Origin: an uncultured beta proteobacterium
Lineage (GTDB): Bacteria; Pseudomonadota; Gammaproteobacteria; Burkholderiales; Burkholderiaceae_C
Assembly: GCA_903897925.1 (NCBI GenBank)
Contig: CAIUDG010000029.1
Coordinates: forward strand, 1 to 37,521
Length of the DNA stretch: 37,521 nt
Direction of reading: 5' to 3'
The notes beneath the pieces are model-generated. The model did not search any database, had not been told where the DNA came from, and saw only the letters and a program-made list of their open reading frames with translations. Below, piece by piece: positions 26,456 to 34,582 of the stretch (within the stretch, counting starts at the first letter, position 1; each line of letters begins with the position of its first letter). Both the position numbers and the translations under genes were made by a program.

Positions 26456-27334
26456 TCAGGTGTCGAGCTCGCGATGGCGTGCGAGGGTGGTCCAGGCCGT
26501 CGCAAATTGCCGGCTGAGTTGCTCCACCAGATAGACCGAGCGGTGCTGCCCGCCGGTGCAACCAATTGCCACCGTGACGTAGCTGCGGTGGTCGCGCACC
26601 AGTGCCGGCAGCCAGGCCGCAACAAAATCGCTGATGTGCGTACGCATGCGCAGCACTTCGTCTTGTGCCTGTAAAAATTCGATCACCGGGGCATCGCGTC
26701 CGGTCAGGGTCTTGAGGGCCGGTTCGTAGTGCGGATTGGGCAGCATGCGCACGTCAAACAGGAAGTCGGCATCGCGTGGCACGCCGCGTTTGAATCCAAA
26801 AGACTCGAACACCAGCGTCAGCTGCGTGGTTGGCGCGGCAATCAGCGCCTTGACGTTGCTTTGCAGCTGGCTTGGGCGAATCATGCTGGTGTCAATGACA
26901 TGCGATTGCTCGCGCAAGGTGGCCAGCAGCTCGCGTTCCAGTTCAATCGCTTCGACCAGGGCTGGCCGGGTTTCCGGTTCGTCCGGGCGATGGTGTTGGG
27001 CGGCCAGGGTTTGTGACAGGGGATGGCGTCGCCGCGTCTCGGAGTAGCGCCGCACCAGGGTGCCGGTGGTGGAGTCGAGGAACAGTGGCTGCACCCGCAT
27101 GCCGCGTGCGCGCAGTGCGTCCAGTTGCTGTGGCACCTGCGGTAGCGAGGTGGCACTGCGCACGTCCATGGCGATCGCCCGGCGGTGCGCGCCATTCTGG
27201 ATTTGCAGTTCGACCAGCGGCAGCAGCAACTCCGGCGGCAGGTTGTCGACGCAGTAGTAGCCGGCATCCTCCAGCGCATGCAGGGCAATCGACTTGCCTG
27301 AGCCGGACATGCCGGTGATCAACACGATATCCAT
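26456..27334 (-). CDS. rapZ: RNase adapter protein RapZ
   Basis: A 292-residue P-loop protein of the YvcJ/RapZ family, which in E. coli directs RNase E to the GlmZ small RNA and so controls amino-sugar synthesis. Walker A GMSGSGKS is at residues 8-15. The family's [19 protein letters not shown] is split over the middle, and CTGGQHRSV lies near the C-terminus. ATG at 27334 is preferred because an AAGGA Shine-Dalgarno ends 6 nt upstream; ATG at 27340 would have no spacing. In this group rapZ often lies in other contexts; here it follows recN by 16 bp. Confidence 0.93.
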   Translation of the reverse strand: MDIVLITGMSGSGKSIALHALEDAGYYCVDNLPPELLLPLVELQIQNGAHRRAIAMDVRSATSLPQVPQQLDALRARGMRVQPLFLDSTTGTLVRRYSETRRRHPLSQTLAAQHHRPDEPETRPALVEAIELERELLATLREQSHVIDTSMIRPSQLQSNVKALIAAPTTQLTLVFESFGFKRGVPRDADFLFDVRMLPNPHYEPALKTLTGRDAPVIEFLQAQDEVLRMRTHISDFVAAWLPALVRDHRSYVTVAIGCTGGQHRSVYLVEQLSRQFATAWTTLARHRELDT

Positions 27335-27350
27335 GGGCATTCCTTGCGCG

Positions 27351-29003
27351 TTATGGGCTGCTGCCGAGCAGCATCTCCCGGGCATGTGCCAGGGTCGTGT
27401 CGCTGCGCTTCTCGCCGCCCAGCATGCGGGCGATTTCTTCGGCACGCTGCGCCTGCGGCAGCGCTGTGACGCTGCTCAAGGTGCGCCCGGCCTGCAATTG
27501 TTTGGCCACCACCAGGTGGTGGTCGGCACAGGCCGCGACCTGGGGCAGGTGGGTCACGGCCAGCACCTGGCGGTCCTGCCCGAGCTGTTGCATCAGGCGC
27601 CCGACGGTTTCGGCCACGGCACCACCGACGCCGGAGTCGACCTCGTCAAAAATCAGTGTCTGTGCGGTGCCGAGCTGGCTGGTGGTGACGGCGATGGCCA
27701 GCGCCATGCGCGACAGTTCGCCACCGGAGGCCACTTTGCTGACGGCACGGGGGGTGCTGCCGGCATGGCCTGCGACCAGAAACTGCACCTCTTCCAGCCC
27801 GCTTTGTTGTGGACTGTCCAGTGCCACCAGCTGCACCTGGAACTGGCCGCCCTGCATGCCCAGCCCCTGCATGGCCTGGGTGATGGCCTTGGCCAGACGC
27901 GGCGCGGACTGTGCACGTTGCCTGGAAATCTGCCGTGCTTCGGCGTAGTACGCCTGCTGGGTTTGCTGTTCGGCGCGCTCCAGCGTGGCCAAATCGGCGG
28001 CAGCGTCGAGTTGTTGCAACTCTTGCTTCCAGCCGCTGAGCAGCGCCGGCAGTTCTTCCGGCAAGCGCCGGTATTTGCGTGCCAATCCCACCCACTGGGT
28101 CATGCGTTCGTCGAGCTCGGCCAGGCGCTGCGGATCGAGTTCACTGTGCCGTGCGTAGCTGCGCAGGCTGTGCGCGCAGTCTTCCACCTGGGCGATGGCA
28201 CTGTGCAATGCGTTGACCGGGTTGTCGAAAGCGGTTTCCAGATGCAGCTGGCTTTGCAGTTGTTGCAGTGCTGCATGGAGGGCGTGCAGGGCGTTGTCCT
28301 GTCCGTCCTGCAGCAGTTCTACCGCCGCCTGGGCGGCGTCTTGCAGGGCCTGACCGTTGGCCAGGCGGCTGTGGCTGGCATTGAGTTCGGGCCATTCCTC
28401 GGGCCGCGGCTGCAGTTTGTCCAGGTCCGCAATTTGCCAGGCCAGGCGCTCGCGCTCGTTTTGCAGGGCATCCTGGGCTTGCACAGCGCGGGCCAGGGCG
28501 CTCTGGGCCTGGCGCCACTGGCTCCAGAGTTCGGTCAGCTTCTGCGTGCTGAGCTGGGCGTAGGCGTCGAGCAGCTGGCGCACCGCCTCGGGGCGGGTCA
28601 GGCTTTGCCAGGCGTGCTGGCCGTGGATGTCGAGCAGGTATTCGCCCACCAGGCGCAGCTGCTGCGCGGTGGCAGGGCTGCCGTTGATCCAGGCGCGGCT
28701 TTTGCCCTGGGTGTCGATGGTGCGGCGCAGCAGCAAGGTCTCGGCGTGGTCAAAGCCGCCTTCGGTGAGCTGCGCTTGCAGGCCGGCCGCGGTGTCGAAT
28801 TCGGCGCAGACTTCGGTGCGCTGGGCGCCTTCGCGGATCAGGCCGCTGTCAGCGCGGGCGCCGGTGACCAGCTGCAGCGCGTCAATCAGAATGGATTTGC
28901 CGGCGCCGGTTTCTCCGGTGAGTACCGTGAAGCCTGCGTGCAGGTCCAGATCGAGTTCGCTGACGATGACAAAGTCGCGCAGAACAATCCGTTTCAGTGC
29001 CAT
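27351..29003 (-). CDS. recN: DNA repair protein RecN
   Basis: SMC-like ATPase of double-strand break repair. The 550-residue protein has Walker A GETGAGKS at residues 30-37. A long coiled-coil middle follows (about 155-365), with the ABC-type signature [11 protein letters not shown] near 420 and Walker [13 protein letters not shown] near 450. The length matches E. coli RecN. It starts 3 bp after the nadK stop, so the two are co-transcribed. Confidence 0.95.
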   Translation of the reverse strand: MALKRIVLRDFVIVSELDLDLHAGFTVLTGETGAGKSILIDALQLVTGARADSGLIREGAQRTEVCAEFDTAAGLQAQLTEGGFDHAETLLLRRTIDTQGKSRAWINGSPATAQQLRLVGEYLLDIHGQHAWQSLTRPEAVRQLLDAYAQLSTQKLTELWSQWRQAQSALARAVQAQDALQNERERLAWQIADLDKLQPRPEEWPELNASHSRLANGQALQDAAQAAVELLQDGQDNALHALHAALQQLQSQLHLETAFDNPVNALHSAIAQVEDCAHSLRSYARHSELDPQRLAELDERMTQWVGLARKYRRLPEELPALLSGWKQELQQLDAAADLATLERAEQQTQQAYYAEARQISRQRAQSAPRLAKAITQAMQGLGMQGGQFQVQLVALDSPQQSGLEEVQFLVAGHAGSTPRAVSKVASGGELSRMALAIAVTTSQLGTAQTLIFDEVDSGVGGAVAETVGRLMQQLGQDRQVLAVTHLPQVAACADHHLVVAKQLQAGRTLSSVTALPQAQRAEEIARMLGGEKRSDTTLAHAREMLLGSSP

Positions 29004-29006
29004 CGC

Positions 29007-29909
29007 TCAGGCCACTCCTTCATTCCAGTGCATTTTTTGGCGCAGCGTGTCGAAATAGGTCCAGCCCCGGGGATGCAGAAAGCGCACCTTGTGCTCGGAG
29101 CGTTTCACCACAATGCGGTCGCCGGGCATCAGCGAGGCCATGCTTTGCATGTCGAAGTTGGCACTGGCGTCGCGGCCGGCGACGATTTCAATGGCCACTT
29201 CGGTGGCGTTGGACACCACCAGCGGGCGGTTGGACAGGGTGTGCGGGGCAATCGGCACAATCACCCAGCCGTCGATCGCCGGGTGCAGCAGCGGGCCGCC
29301 GGCGGACAGGCAGTAGGCGGTGGAGCCGGTGGGGGTGGAAACGATCAGGCCATCGGCGCGTTGATTGGCGACGAAATGGCCGTCCACTTCCATGCGCAGC
29401 TCGACCATGCCGGCGGTGCCGCCGCGGTTTACCACTACCTCGTTCATGGCCAGCGCACTGAAGATGGTTTCACCGTCGCGCTCTACGCGCGCCTGCATCA
29501 GGCTGCGCAGGTCTTCCTGGTAGAAGCCGGCGAGCATTGGTTTCAGGGTCTGCTTGTAGTGGTCCAGCGCGATGTCGGTGATGAAGCCCAGACGGCCCTG
29601 GTTGATGCCAATCACCGGCACCTTGAAGGGCGCCAGCTGGCGCCCGATGCCGAGCATGGTGCCATCACCGCCGACCACCAGACCGAGGTCGCAGCTGCGG
29701 CCGATGGCGTCAACGCTGAGGGTGTTGTAACTGCCCAGGCCCATGTTGGCGGCTGTTTCGTCTTCAATCACGATGTCCGAGCCCTGGTCCATCACGAAGT
29801 GCGCGATTTCTTCCAGCGCCCGGCGCGCAGGCGCGTCGGCGGCTCCAGGGGCACCGGTCTGGTACTTGCCAAAGAGGGCGATTTGTCGAAATTGGCGCGG
29901 AGCGTGCAT
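29007..29909 (-). CDS. nadK: NAD kinase
   Basis: Phosphorylates NAD to NADP. The 300-residue protein has the GGDGTML motif at residues 80-86 with the catalytic Asp, NEVVVNRG in the middle, and the conserved TPTGSTAY substrate-binding segment. ATG at 29909 is chosen; a TTG two codons upstream (29915) is possible. No Shine-Dalgarno is seen. It is divergent from hrcA and coupled to recN downstream, an arrangement known from Comamonadaceae. Confidence 0.94.
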   Translation of the reverse strand: MHAPRQFRQIALFGKYQTGAPGAADAPARRALEEIAHFVMDQGSDIVIEDETAANMGLGSYNTLSVDAIGRSCDLGLVVGGDGTMLGIGRQLAPFKVPVIGINQGRLGFITDIALDHYKQTLKPMLAGFYQEDLRSLMQARVERDGETIFSALAMNEVVVNRGGTAGMVELRMEVDGHFVANQRADGLIVSTPTGSTAYCLSAGGPLLHPAIDGWVIVPIAPHTLSNRPLVVSNATEVAIEIVAGRDASANFDMQSMASLMPGDRIVVKRSEHKVRFLHPRGWTYFDTLRQKMHWNEGVA

Positions 29910-29948
29910 TGGCAAATTAAATCACTAAGCGTGTGACGGTTTGGATTG

Positions 29949-29977
29949 TTGCCGAAAAAAGTATCCATTTGCATGAT
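29949..29977 (+). promoter_or_regulatory. Possible sigma-70 promoter of hrcA
   Basis: TTGCCG (29949-29954), 17-nt spacer, CATGAT (29972-29977). It is followed in the leader by a hairpin GCGCCAG-CGG-CTGGCGC (29983-29999) before the hrcA start at 30039. No CIRCE element (TTAGCACTC-N9-GAGTGCTAA) is present, so hrcA does not look autoregulated from here. Confidence 0.35.
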
Positions 29978-30038
29978 TCCCGGCGCCAGCGGCTGGCGCA
30001 GCGCCATAAGCCGGGTCACAAAACCGTAAAATGCGCGG

Positions 30039-31046
30039 ATGCTCGATGAACGCTCCAAGTTGTTGCTGAAGGCGCTCGTTGAGCGTTACATAGCCGATGG
30101 CCAGCCGGTCGGCAGTCGCACGCTGTCCAAAGCCTCCGGGCTGGAGTTGTCGCCAGCCACCATCCGCAATGTCATGTCGGACCTGGAAGAGCTGGGCCTG
30201 ATTGTCAGTCCGCATACCTCCGCCGGGCGCATACCCACAGCGCGCGGTTACCGCCTGTTTGTCGACACCATGCTGACGGTGCAGTCGGGGCAGTACAACA
30301 CGCACAGCCTAGCGCCGGACCAGCCGCAAAAAGTGATTTCCAATGCGGCCCACCTGCTGTCGAGCTTGTCGCAGTTTGTCGGCGTGGTGATTGCGCCGCG
30401 GCGCTCTTCCGTATTTCGCCATATTGAATTTCTGCGTCTGTCGGAGAAACGCATCCTGGTGATTATTGTTTCGCCCGACGGCGATGTACAAAACCGGGTC
30501 ATCTACACCGAGGCCGATTACGAGCAGGCGCAACTGGTCGAGGCGGCCAATTACCTGAATGCCCATTTTGTCGGGCTGGACCTTGACCAGGTGCGCCAGC
30601 GCCTGCTCGACGACGTGGAAAGCCTGCGCTCCGAAATTGCCGCGCTGATGCAGGCGGCGGTGACGGTGAGCTCCGAGGCCATCAACGAGACCCAGGACGA
30701 GGTGGTGATTTCAGGCGAGCGCAATCTGCTGTCGGTGTCCGACTTTTCCGGTGACCTCGGGCATTTGCGCCGGGCCTTTGATTTGTTTGAACAGAAAGCC
30801 CAGCTGATGCGCCTGCTGGATGTGGCCGGGCAGGCCGATGGCGTGCGCATTTTCATCGGCGGCGAGAGCCAGGTGGTGCCGTTTGAAGACTTGTCGATTG
30901 TCAGCAGCCCGTATGAAGTGGACGGTAAAGTGGTCGGCACGCTGGGGGTGATTGGCCCGACCCGGATGGCCTATGACCGCATGATTCAGATTGTCGACAT
31001 CACCTCCAAACTGGTGAGTAACGCGCTTAGCCATCCAAAGTTGTAG
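30039..31046 (+). CDS. hrcA: Heat-inducible transcription repressor HrcA
   Basis: Repressor of heat-shock operons that binds CIRCE elements. The 335-residue protein has the N-terminal winged-helix (about residues 5-75) with [21 protein letters not shown] split over the helix-turn-helix, followed by [20 protein letters not shown]. The GAF-like C-terminal region ends with [18 protein letters not shown], typical of the family. Its targets (groESL, dnaKJ) are not in the window. Confidence 0.95.
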   Translation: MLDERSKLLLKALVERYIADGQPVGSRTLSKASGLELSPATIRNVMSDLEELGLIVSPHTSAGRIPTARGYRLFVDTMLTVQSGQYNTHSLAPDQPQKVISNAAHLLSSLSQFVGVVIAPRRSSVFRHIEFLRLSEKRILVIIVSPDGDVQNRVIYTEADYEQAQLVEAANYLNAHFVGLDLDQVRQRLLDDVESLRSEIAALMQAAVTVSSEAINETQDEVVISGERNLLSVSDFSGDLGHLRRAFDLFEQKAQLMRLLDVAGQADGVRIFIGGESQVVPFEDLSIVSSPYEVDGKVVGTLGVIGPTRMAYDRMIQIVDITSKLVSNALSHPKL

Positions 31047-31052
31047 CGGAAG

Positions 31053-31068
31053 GCTGCGCTGGCGCAGC
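31053..31068 (+). terminator. Weak hairpin after hrcA
   Basis: GCTGCG, loop CTGG, CGCAGC, beginning 6 bp after the hrcA stop and followed by TTATCCTT. The 6-bp stem and interrupted T-run make it a poor but possible terminator separating hrcA from the sensor gene downstream. Confidence 0.35.
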
Positions 31069-31150
31069 TTATCCTTCACAATCTGCTCCAGGCGCTGCCC
31101 CCGCGACTTGTCGACGGGGTTGCCAACAAGTACAGGATGAGGAGGCGGGT

Positions 31151-34100
31151 TTGAATCTCCGTGCCATGACTCCGGCCGAGTCGATGCAGTTGCTGGAGTT
31201 GGAAACCATTTTTGCCCACACTACGGTGGGCATCGCCTTTACGCGCAATCGGGTGATTGTGCGTTGCAATCCAGCGCTGGAAGCCTCACTGGAATTCGGG
31301 CCCGGTGAACTCAATGGCCGCGCGACCGACATCTTTTTTGCCACCCGCAGCGAATACGACGCATTTGCCCGGCAGGCACGCGAGTCCCTGCTGGCGACGC
31401 AGCATTTTGTCGGCAGCGCCGATTTGCGCGGCAAATACGGCAAGACCATTCATTGCAAGGTGCGCGCTTCGGCGCTGACCAGTACGCTGCTGAACGAAGG
31501 CACGGTCTGGCTGTTTGATGACATCACGGCACAGCAACTGGCGGCGACGGCGCTGGCCCAGGCCAATGCCGCGCTGCAGGCGGTGATGGTGAATGCGCCG
31601 CTGGGCATTATCTTTACCAAAGACCGGCAGATTACCCGTTTCAACCGGCGCTTCCAGGAAATGTTCGGCTTTGGCGAGACCGACCCGACCGGGGTCCCCG
31701 GGCGCGCCCTGTTCCCCAGTGACATGGCCTATGCCGAGGTCGGCCGCATTTATGCGCCGCAGCTTTCGGTCGGCATGCCGTGCTCGCATGAGCTGGACAT
31801 GATGCGCCAGGACGGTGAGACCTTCTGGGCCCAGCTGGTGGGCTATGTGCTGGACCCGGAGGATGTCAGCCAGGGCACGATCTGGATCATCAGCGACCGC
31901 AGCCAGGAGCGGGCCCAGGCGCAGGCCATGCAGCGCGCGCTGTTTGACAGCCAGATGTTGCTGGACAACGTGGTGGTCGGCATTCTGTTTTTGAAGAATC
32001 GGCAGGTGCAGCGCTGCAACCTGCAGGCGGAACGCATTCTGGGTTTTGCGCCGGGTACTTTGGTGGGGCAGTCGAGCCGGGTCTGGTATCCGAGCCAGGC
32101 CGAGTTTGAAGCCGGCGTCGATGTGTACGAGCAACTTGGCCGCCAGCCCTCGGCTTCGGTGGAGCGTCTGCACCGGCGCAGCGATACCGGCCAGGTGTTT
32201 TGGTGCCGCATGACCGGACGCGCCTTCGATACCGCGCATCCGAACGAAGGTGGCTCGATCTGGATGTTGGAAGACACCACCGAGCGGCACAACGCCGAGG
32301 CCCAGCTGGTGGCGGCGAAAACCCTGACCGACGCGGTCTTCAACAGCGCCAATGTGTCCATCATCTCCACCAATGTCGATGGCGTGATCAGCCTGATCAA
32401 TGACACCGCTTTGCGCTGGCTTGGTTATTCGCGCGAAGAGTTGCTGGGTCGCAGCACGCCTGCGGTGATCCATCTGGCGGCCGAAATGGCGCAATACGCG
32501 CAGCAGCTGAGCCGTGAATTGCAGCGCCCTATCGTTCCCGGTTTTAGTGCCTTTGTCGCCAAAGCGGCCTTGTACGGCAGCGATGAGCGCGAGTGGACTT
32601 ATGTGCGGCGTGACGGCAGTACCTTTCCGGTGCACCTGTCGGTGTCGCCAATGCGCGGTCCGGACGGCGCCATCACCGGGTATATCGGGGTGGGTATCGA
32701 CGTTACCTACCGGCAGCGCGCCGATGCCGAAATTCGCCACGCCAACGAACAGCTGGAGCGGCGTGTGGCGCTGCGCACCGAGGAGCTGGCGCAGGCGAAT
32801 GCCCAGTTGCTGAGTGAGATCGATGAACGCATCAAGATCGAAAGCGAGGTGCGGCGCATGGCGCATTTCGATCCCCTGACCGGGCTGCCGAACCGCAATC
32901 TGCTGAATGACCGGATCGACCAGGCGTTGGAGATGGCGCGGCGCAAGTTCCTCGGCGTTGGCATCATGTTCATTGATTTGGACCACTTCAAGGCCATCAA
33001 CGACACACTCGGACACCAGGCCGGCGACCAGCTGCTGACCCAGGTAGCGGCGCGCATGTCGCTGGTACTGCGCTCTTCGGACACCCTGGGCCGGCTGGGC
33101 GGCGATGAGTTTTTGCTGCTGGTGCCGAATGTGGACGAATTTCAGAGCCTGCACCTGCTGGCCGCGAAACTGGTGGCGGCGCTGGAAGCGCCGTTCATGG
33201 TCCAGTCGCAGGCGCTGCATGTCACGCCCAGCATTGGCGTGGCCAGCTTTCCGGAGCATGGCGCAGACCGTGCCACGCTGATGCGCAATGCCGATACCGC
33301 CATGTATTTTGCGAAGGCGTCTGGCCGCAATAACTTCCAGTTTTTTGCCGAAGTTTTGAACACCGAAGTCGACAACCGGTTCCAGATCGCCAATGCCCTG
33401 CGGTTTGGCCTGGCAAAAAATGAATTCAGCCTGCGTTACCAGCCATTGATGGACGACCTGGGCGGCGCGCTGTTCGGCATGGAGGCATTGATCCGCTGGG
33501 ACAGCCATTTGCTGGGACCGATGCTGCCGCAGCAGTTCATTGCGATTGCCGAGGAGAGTGGCCTGATTGTGTCTATCGGCAGCTGGGTCTTGCGCGAGGC
33601 CTGCAGGCAGGCGCAGGACTGGCAACAGCGCCTGGGCCGGCGCTTTGTGTTGACGGTGAATATCTCGCCGCAGCAGTTTCGCCAGGCCGAGTTGGTGGCC
33701 ATGGTGCGCGATGTGCTGCAGGACACCGGCTATCCGCCGCAGTGTCTGACACTCGAATTGACTGAAACGGCCCTGATGCAGGACGTGCAGCAGGTCCATG
33801 CGACCTTGCGTGAACTGGTTGCTTTGGGGGTTCGTCTGGCGATTGACGACTTTGGCACGGGGCATTCGAGTTTGTCGCACTTGCGCCAGTTTCCGGTACA
33901 CACCTTGAAGGTGAGCCAGGAGTTTGTGCAGGACCTGGGCCGCGACGCGCGTGCTGTTGGCATTGTCAGCAGCGTGCTGGCTCTGGGCCGAACGCTGGGC
34001 CTGGAGGTGATTGCCGAAGGCGTGGAAACCGCCGACCAGCAACAACAATTGCGCGAATTGGGCTGCCGCTATCTGCAGGGCTATTTTTTCCATCGACCGC

Positions 34101-34159
34101 TGGCGCCGGCCGATATGGAGTGCTTGCTCAGCGCTTGCGTGGCGCCTTCCATTCCTTGA
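31151..34159 (+). CDS. Four-PAS GGDEF-EAL cyclic-di-GMP signalling protein
   Basis: A 1002-residue cytoplasmic protein. Four PAS domains are visible (about 15-130, 143-255, 265-380 and 390-525), then a coiled-coil linker (528-570), GGDEF (571-735) and EAL (745-995). The cyclase motif GGDEF is at 650-654, with an RxxD inhibitory site at 641-644. The phosphodiesterase side keeps E778 (EAL), N837, E869/E872 (ELTE), D899/D900 (DDFGTG), K920, E956 and Q976. In the LKID motif Asp is replaced by Ser (LKVS, residue 922). Both activities may be intact. There is no membrane segment, so signals are sensed in the cytoplasm. The start is TTG, 5 nt after a perfect GGAGG (31141-31145); the ATG at 31166 has no ribosome-binding site. 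Confidence 0.9.
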   Translation: MNLRAMTPAESMQLLELETIFAHTTVGIAFTRNRVIVRCNPALEASLEFGPGELNGRATDIFFATRSEYDAFARQARESLLATQHFVGSADLRGKYGKTIHCKVRASALTSTLLNEGTVWLFDDITAQQLAATALAQANAALQAVMVNAPLGIIFTKDRQITRFNRRFQEMFGFGETDPTGVPGRALFPSDMAYAEVGRIYAPQLSVGMPCSHELDMMRQDGETFWAQLVGYVLDPEDVSQGTIWIISDRSQERAQAQAMQRALFDSQMLLDNVVVGILFLKNRQVQRCNLQAERILGFAPGTLVGQSSRVWYPSQAEFEAGVDVYEQLGRQPSASVERLHRRSDTGQVFWCRMTGRAFDTAHPNEGGSIWMLEDTTERHNAEAQLVAAKTLTDAVFNSANVSIISTNVDGVISLINDTALRWLGYSREELLGRSTPAVIHLAAEMAQYAQQLSRELQRPIVPGFSAFVAKAALYGSDEREWTYVRRDGSTFPVHLSVSPMRGPDGAITGYIGVGIDVTYRQRADAEIRHANEQLERRVALRTEELAQANAQLLSEIDERIKIESEVRRMAHFDPLTGLPNRNLLNDRIDQALEMARRKFLGVGIMFIDLDHFKAINDTLGHQAGDQLLTQVAARMSLVLRSSDTLGRLGGDEFLLLVPNVDEFQSLHLLAAKLVAALEAPFMVQSQALHVTPSIGVASFPEHGADRATLMRNADTAMYFAKASGRNNFQFFAEVLNTEVDNRFQIANALRFGLAKNEFSLRYQPLMDDLGGALFGMEALIRWDSHLLGPMLPQQFIAIAEESGLIVSIGSWVLREACRQAQDWQQRLGRRFVLTVNISPQQFRQAELVAMVRDVLQDTGYPPQCLTLELTETALMQDVQQVHATLRELVALGVRLAIDDFGTGHSSLSHLRQFPVHTLKVSQEFVQDLGRDARAVGIVSSVLALGRTLGLEVIAEGVETADQQQQLRELGCRYLQGYFFHRPLAPADMECLLSACVAPSIP

Positions 34160-34165
34160 TACAAT
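34135..34165 (+). promoter_or_regulatory. Likely tRNA-Thr promoter
   Basis: TACAAT (34160-34165) is a near-consensus -10 followed by a GC-rich discriminator (GCACCCC), typical of stable RNA genes. A TTGCGT lies 19 nt upstream as a weak -35. It overlaps the end of the GGDEF-EAL gene and would start transcription about 20 bp before the tRNA. Confidence 0.45.
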
Positions 34166-34192
34166 GCACCCCGGCTTCAGCAATGGAGCCAG

Positions 34193-34268
34193 GCCGATGT
34201 AGCTCAGTTGGTAGAGCAACTCACTCGTAACGAGTAGGTCACCAGTTCGATTCCGGTCATCGGCACCA
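34193..34268 (+). tRNA. tRNA-Thr (anticodon CGT)
   Basis: A 76-nt tRNA with encoded CCA. The acceptor GCCGATG/CATCGGC and D-arm GCTC/GAGC pair fully, the anticodon loop is CTCGTAA (CGT) and the T-loop is TTCGATT. Two A-C mismatches are visible: A31-C39 at the top of the anticodon stem (ACTCA/CGAGT) and A52-C62 in the T-stem (ACCAG/CCGGT). The reading of ACG by tRNA-Thr(TGT) can make this species partly dispensable. It has its own promoter-like sequence and a strong terminator just downstream. Confidence 0.93.
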
Positions 34269-34277
34269 TGACTATAA

Positions 34278-34313
34278 AAAAAGCCGCCAGAAAGCAATTT
34301 CTGGCGGCTTTTT
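34278..34313. terminator. Strong bidirectional terminator after tRNA-Thr
   Basis: A perfect 16-bp stem, with arms of A5 + GCCGCCAGAAA and TTTCTGGCGGC + T5, around a GCAA (GNRA) loop, 9 bp after the tRNA CCA end. The flanking A-run and T-run make it work in either direction. It isolates the tRNA from the chemoreceptor gene. Confidence 0.92.
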
Positions 34314-34374
34314 CACATGCCGTGGGCGTTTCATGCCGGCTGTCGCCGGCTATTCAAGTCCTGTGCCTGCCGCG

Positions 34375-34402
34375 TGTTGTTTTGATATTCATCAAAACAA
34401 CA
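34375..34402. promoter_or_regulatory. FNR/Anr-type operator inside a 12-bp inverted repeat
   Basis: TTGAT-ATTC-ATCAA (34382-34395) matches the FNR-family consensus TTGAT-N4-ATCAA without a mismatch, and the symmetry extends to TGTTGTTTTGAT/ATCAAAACAACA. A TACAAA (34415-34420) lies where a -10 should be if the box centre (34388.5) is near -41.5, the class II activation position. This gives a start site near 34430 and a leader of about 150 nt before the chemoreceptor ATG at 34583. No FNR gene is in the window; the regulator is inferred. Confidence 0.65.
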
Positions 34403-34582
34403 GTGATAAATATCTACAAAATGTACAAATCCAAGCTTTTTTCAGGATTGGAGTTGTATGCCAAACCGATGCGCAAGGGGTTCAGGTCTGGTACGTGTGG
34501 CTGGGCCTGCCAGCGCCATTTGTCCAGCTAAAGCGACCGCTGTCCGGACACGGGTGGCCCGGCTGCTTTCCCAGGTGGCGCC

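Noticed and set aside
27294..29936. An 880-codon plus-strand frame antisense to recN and nadK
   Set aside because: No recognisable domain and Gln/His/Gly-rich shadow composition; both opposite-strand genes are certain.
29910..30038. Possible CIRCE operator in front of hrcA
   Set aside because: The TTAGCACTC/GAGTGCTAA inverted repeat is absent; only an unrelated GC-rich hairpin is there.
31286..34297. A 1003-codon open frame on the minus strand, antisense to the GGDEF-EAL gene
   Set aside because: It is a third-position shadow of the real gene in high-GC DNA. Its N-terminal part (DRNRTGDLLVTSELLYQ...) is the well-known spurious translation of a tRNA-Thr antisense strand. The plus-strand frame has clear domains.
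34314..34582. Small open frames in the chemoreceptor leader
   Set aside because: None has a ribosome-binding site or a recognisable sequence, and they overlap the operator and -10 region.
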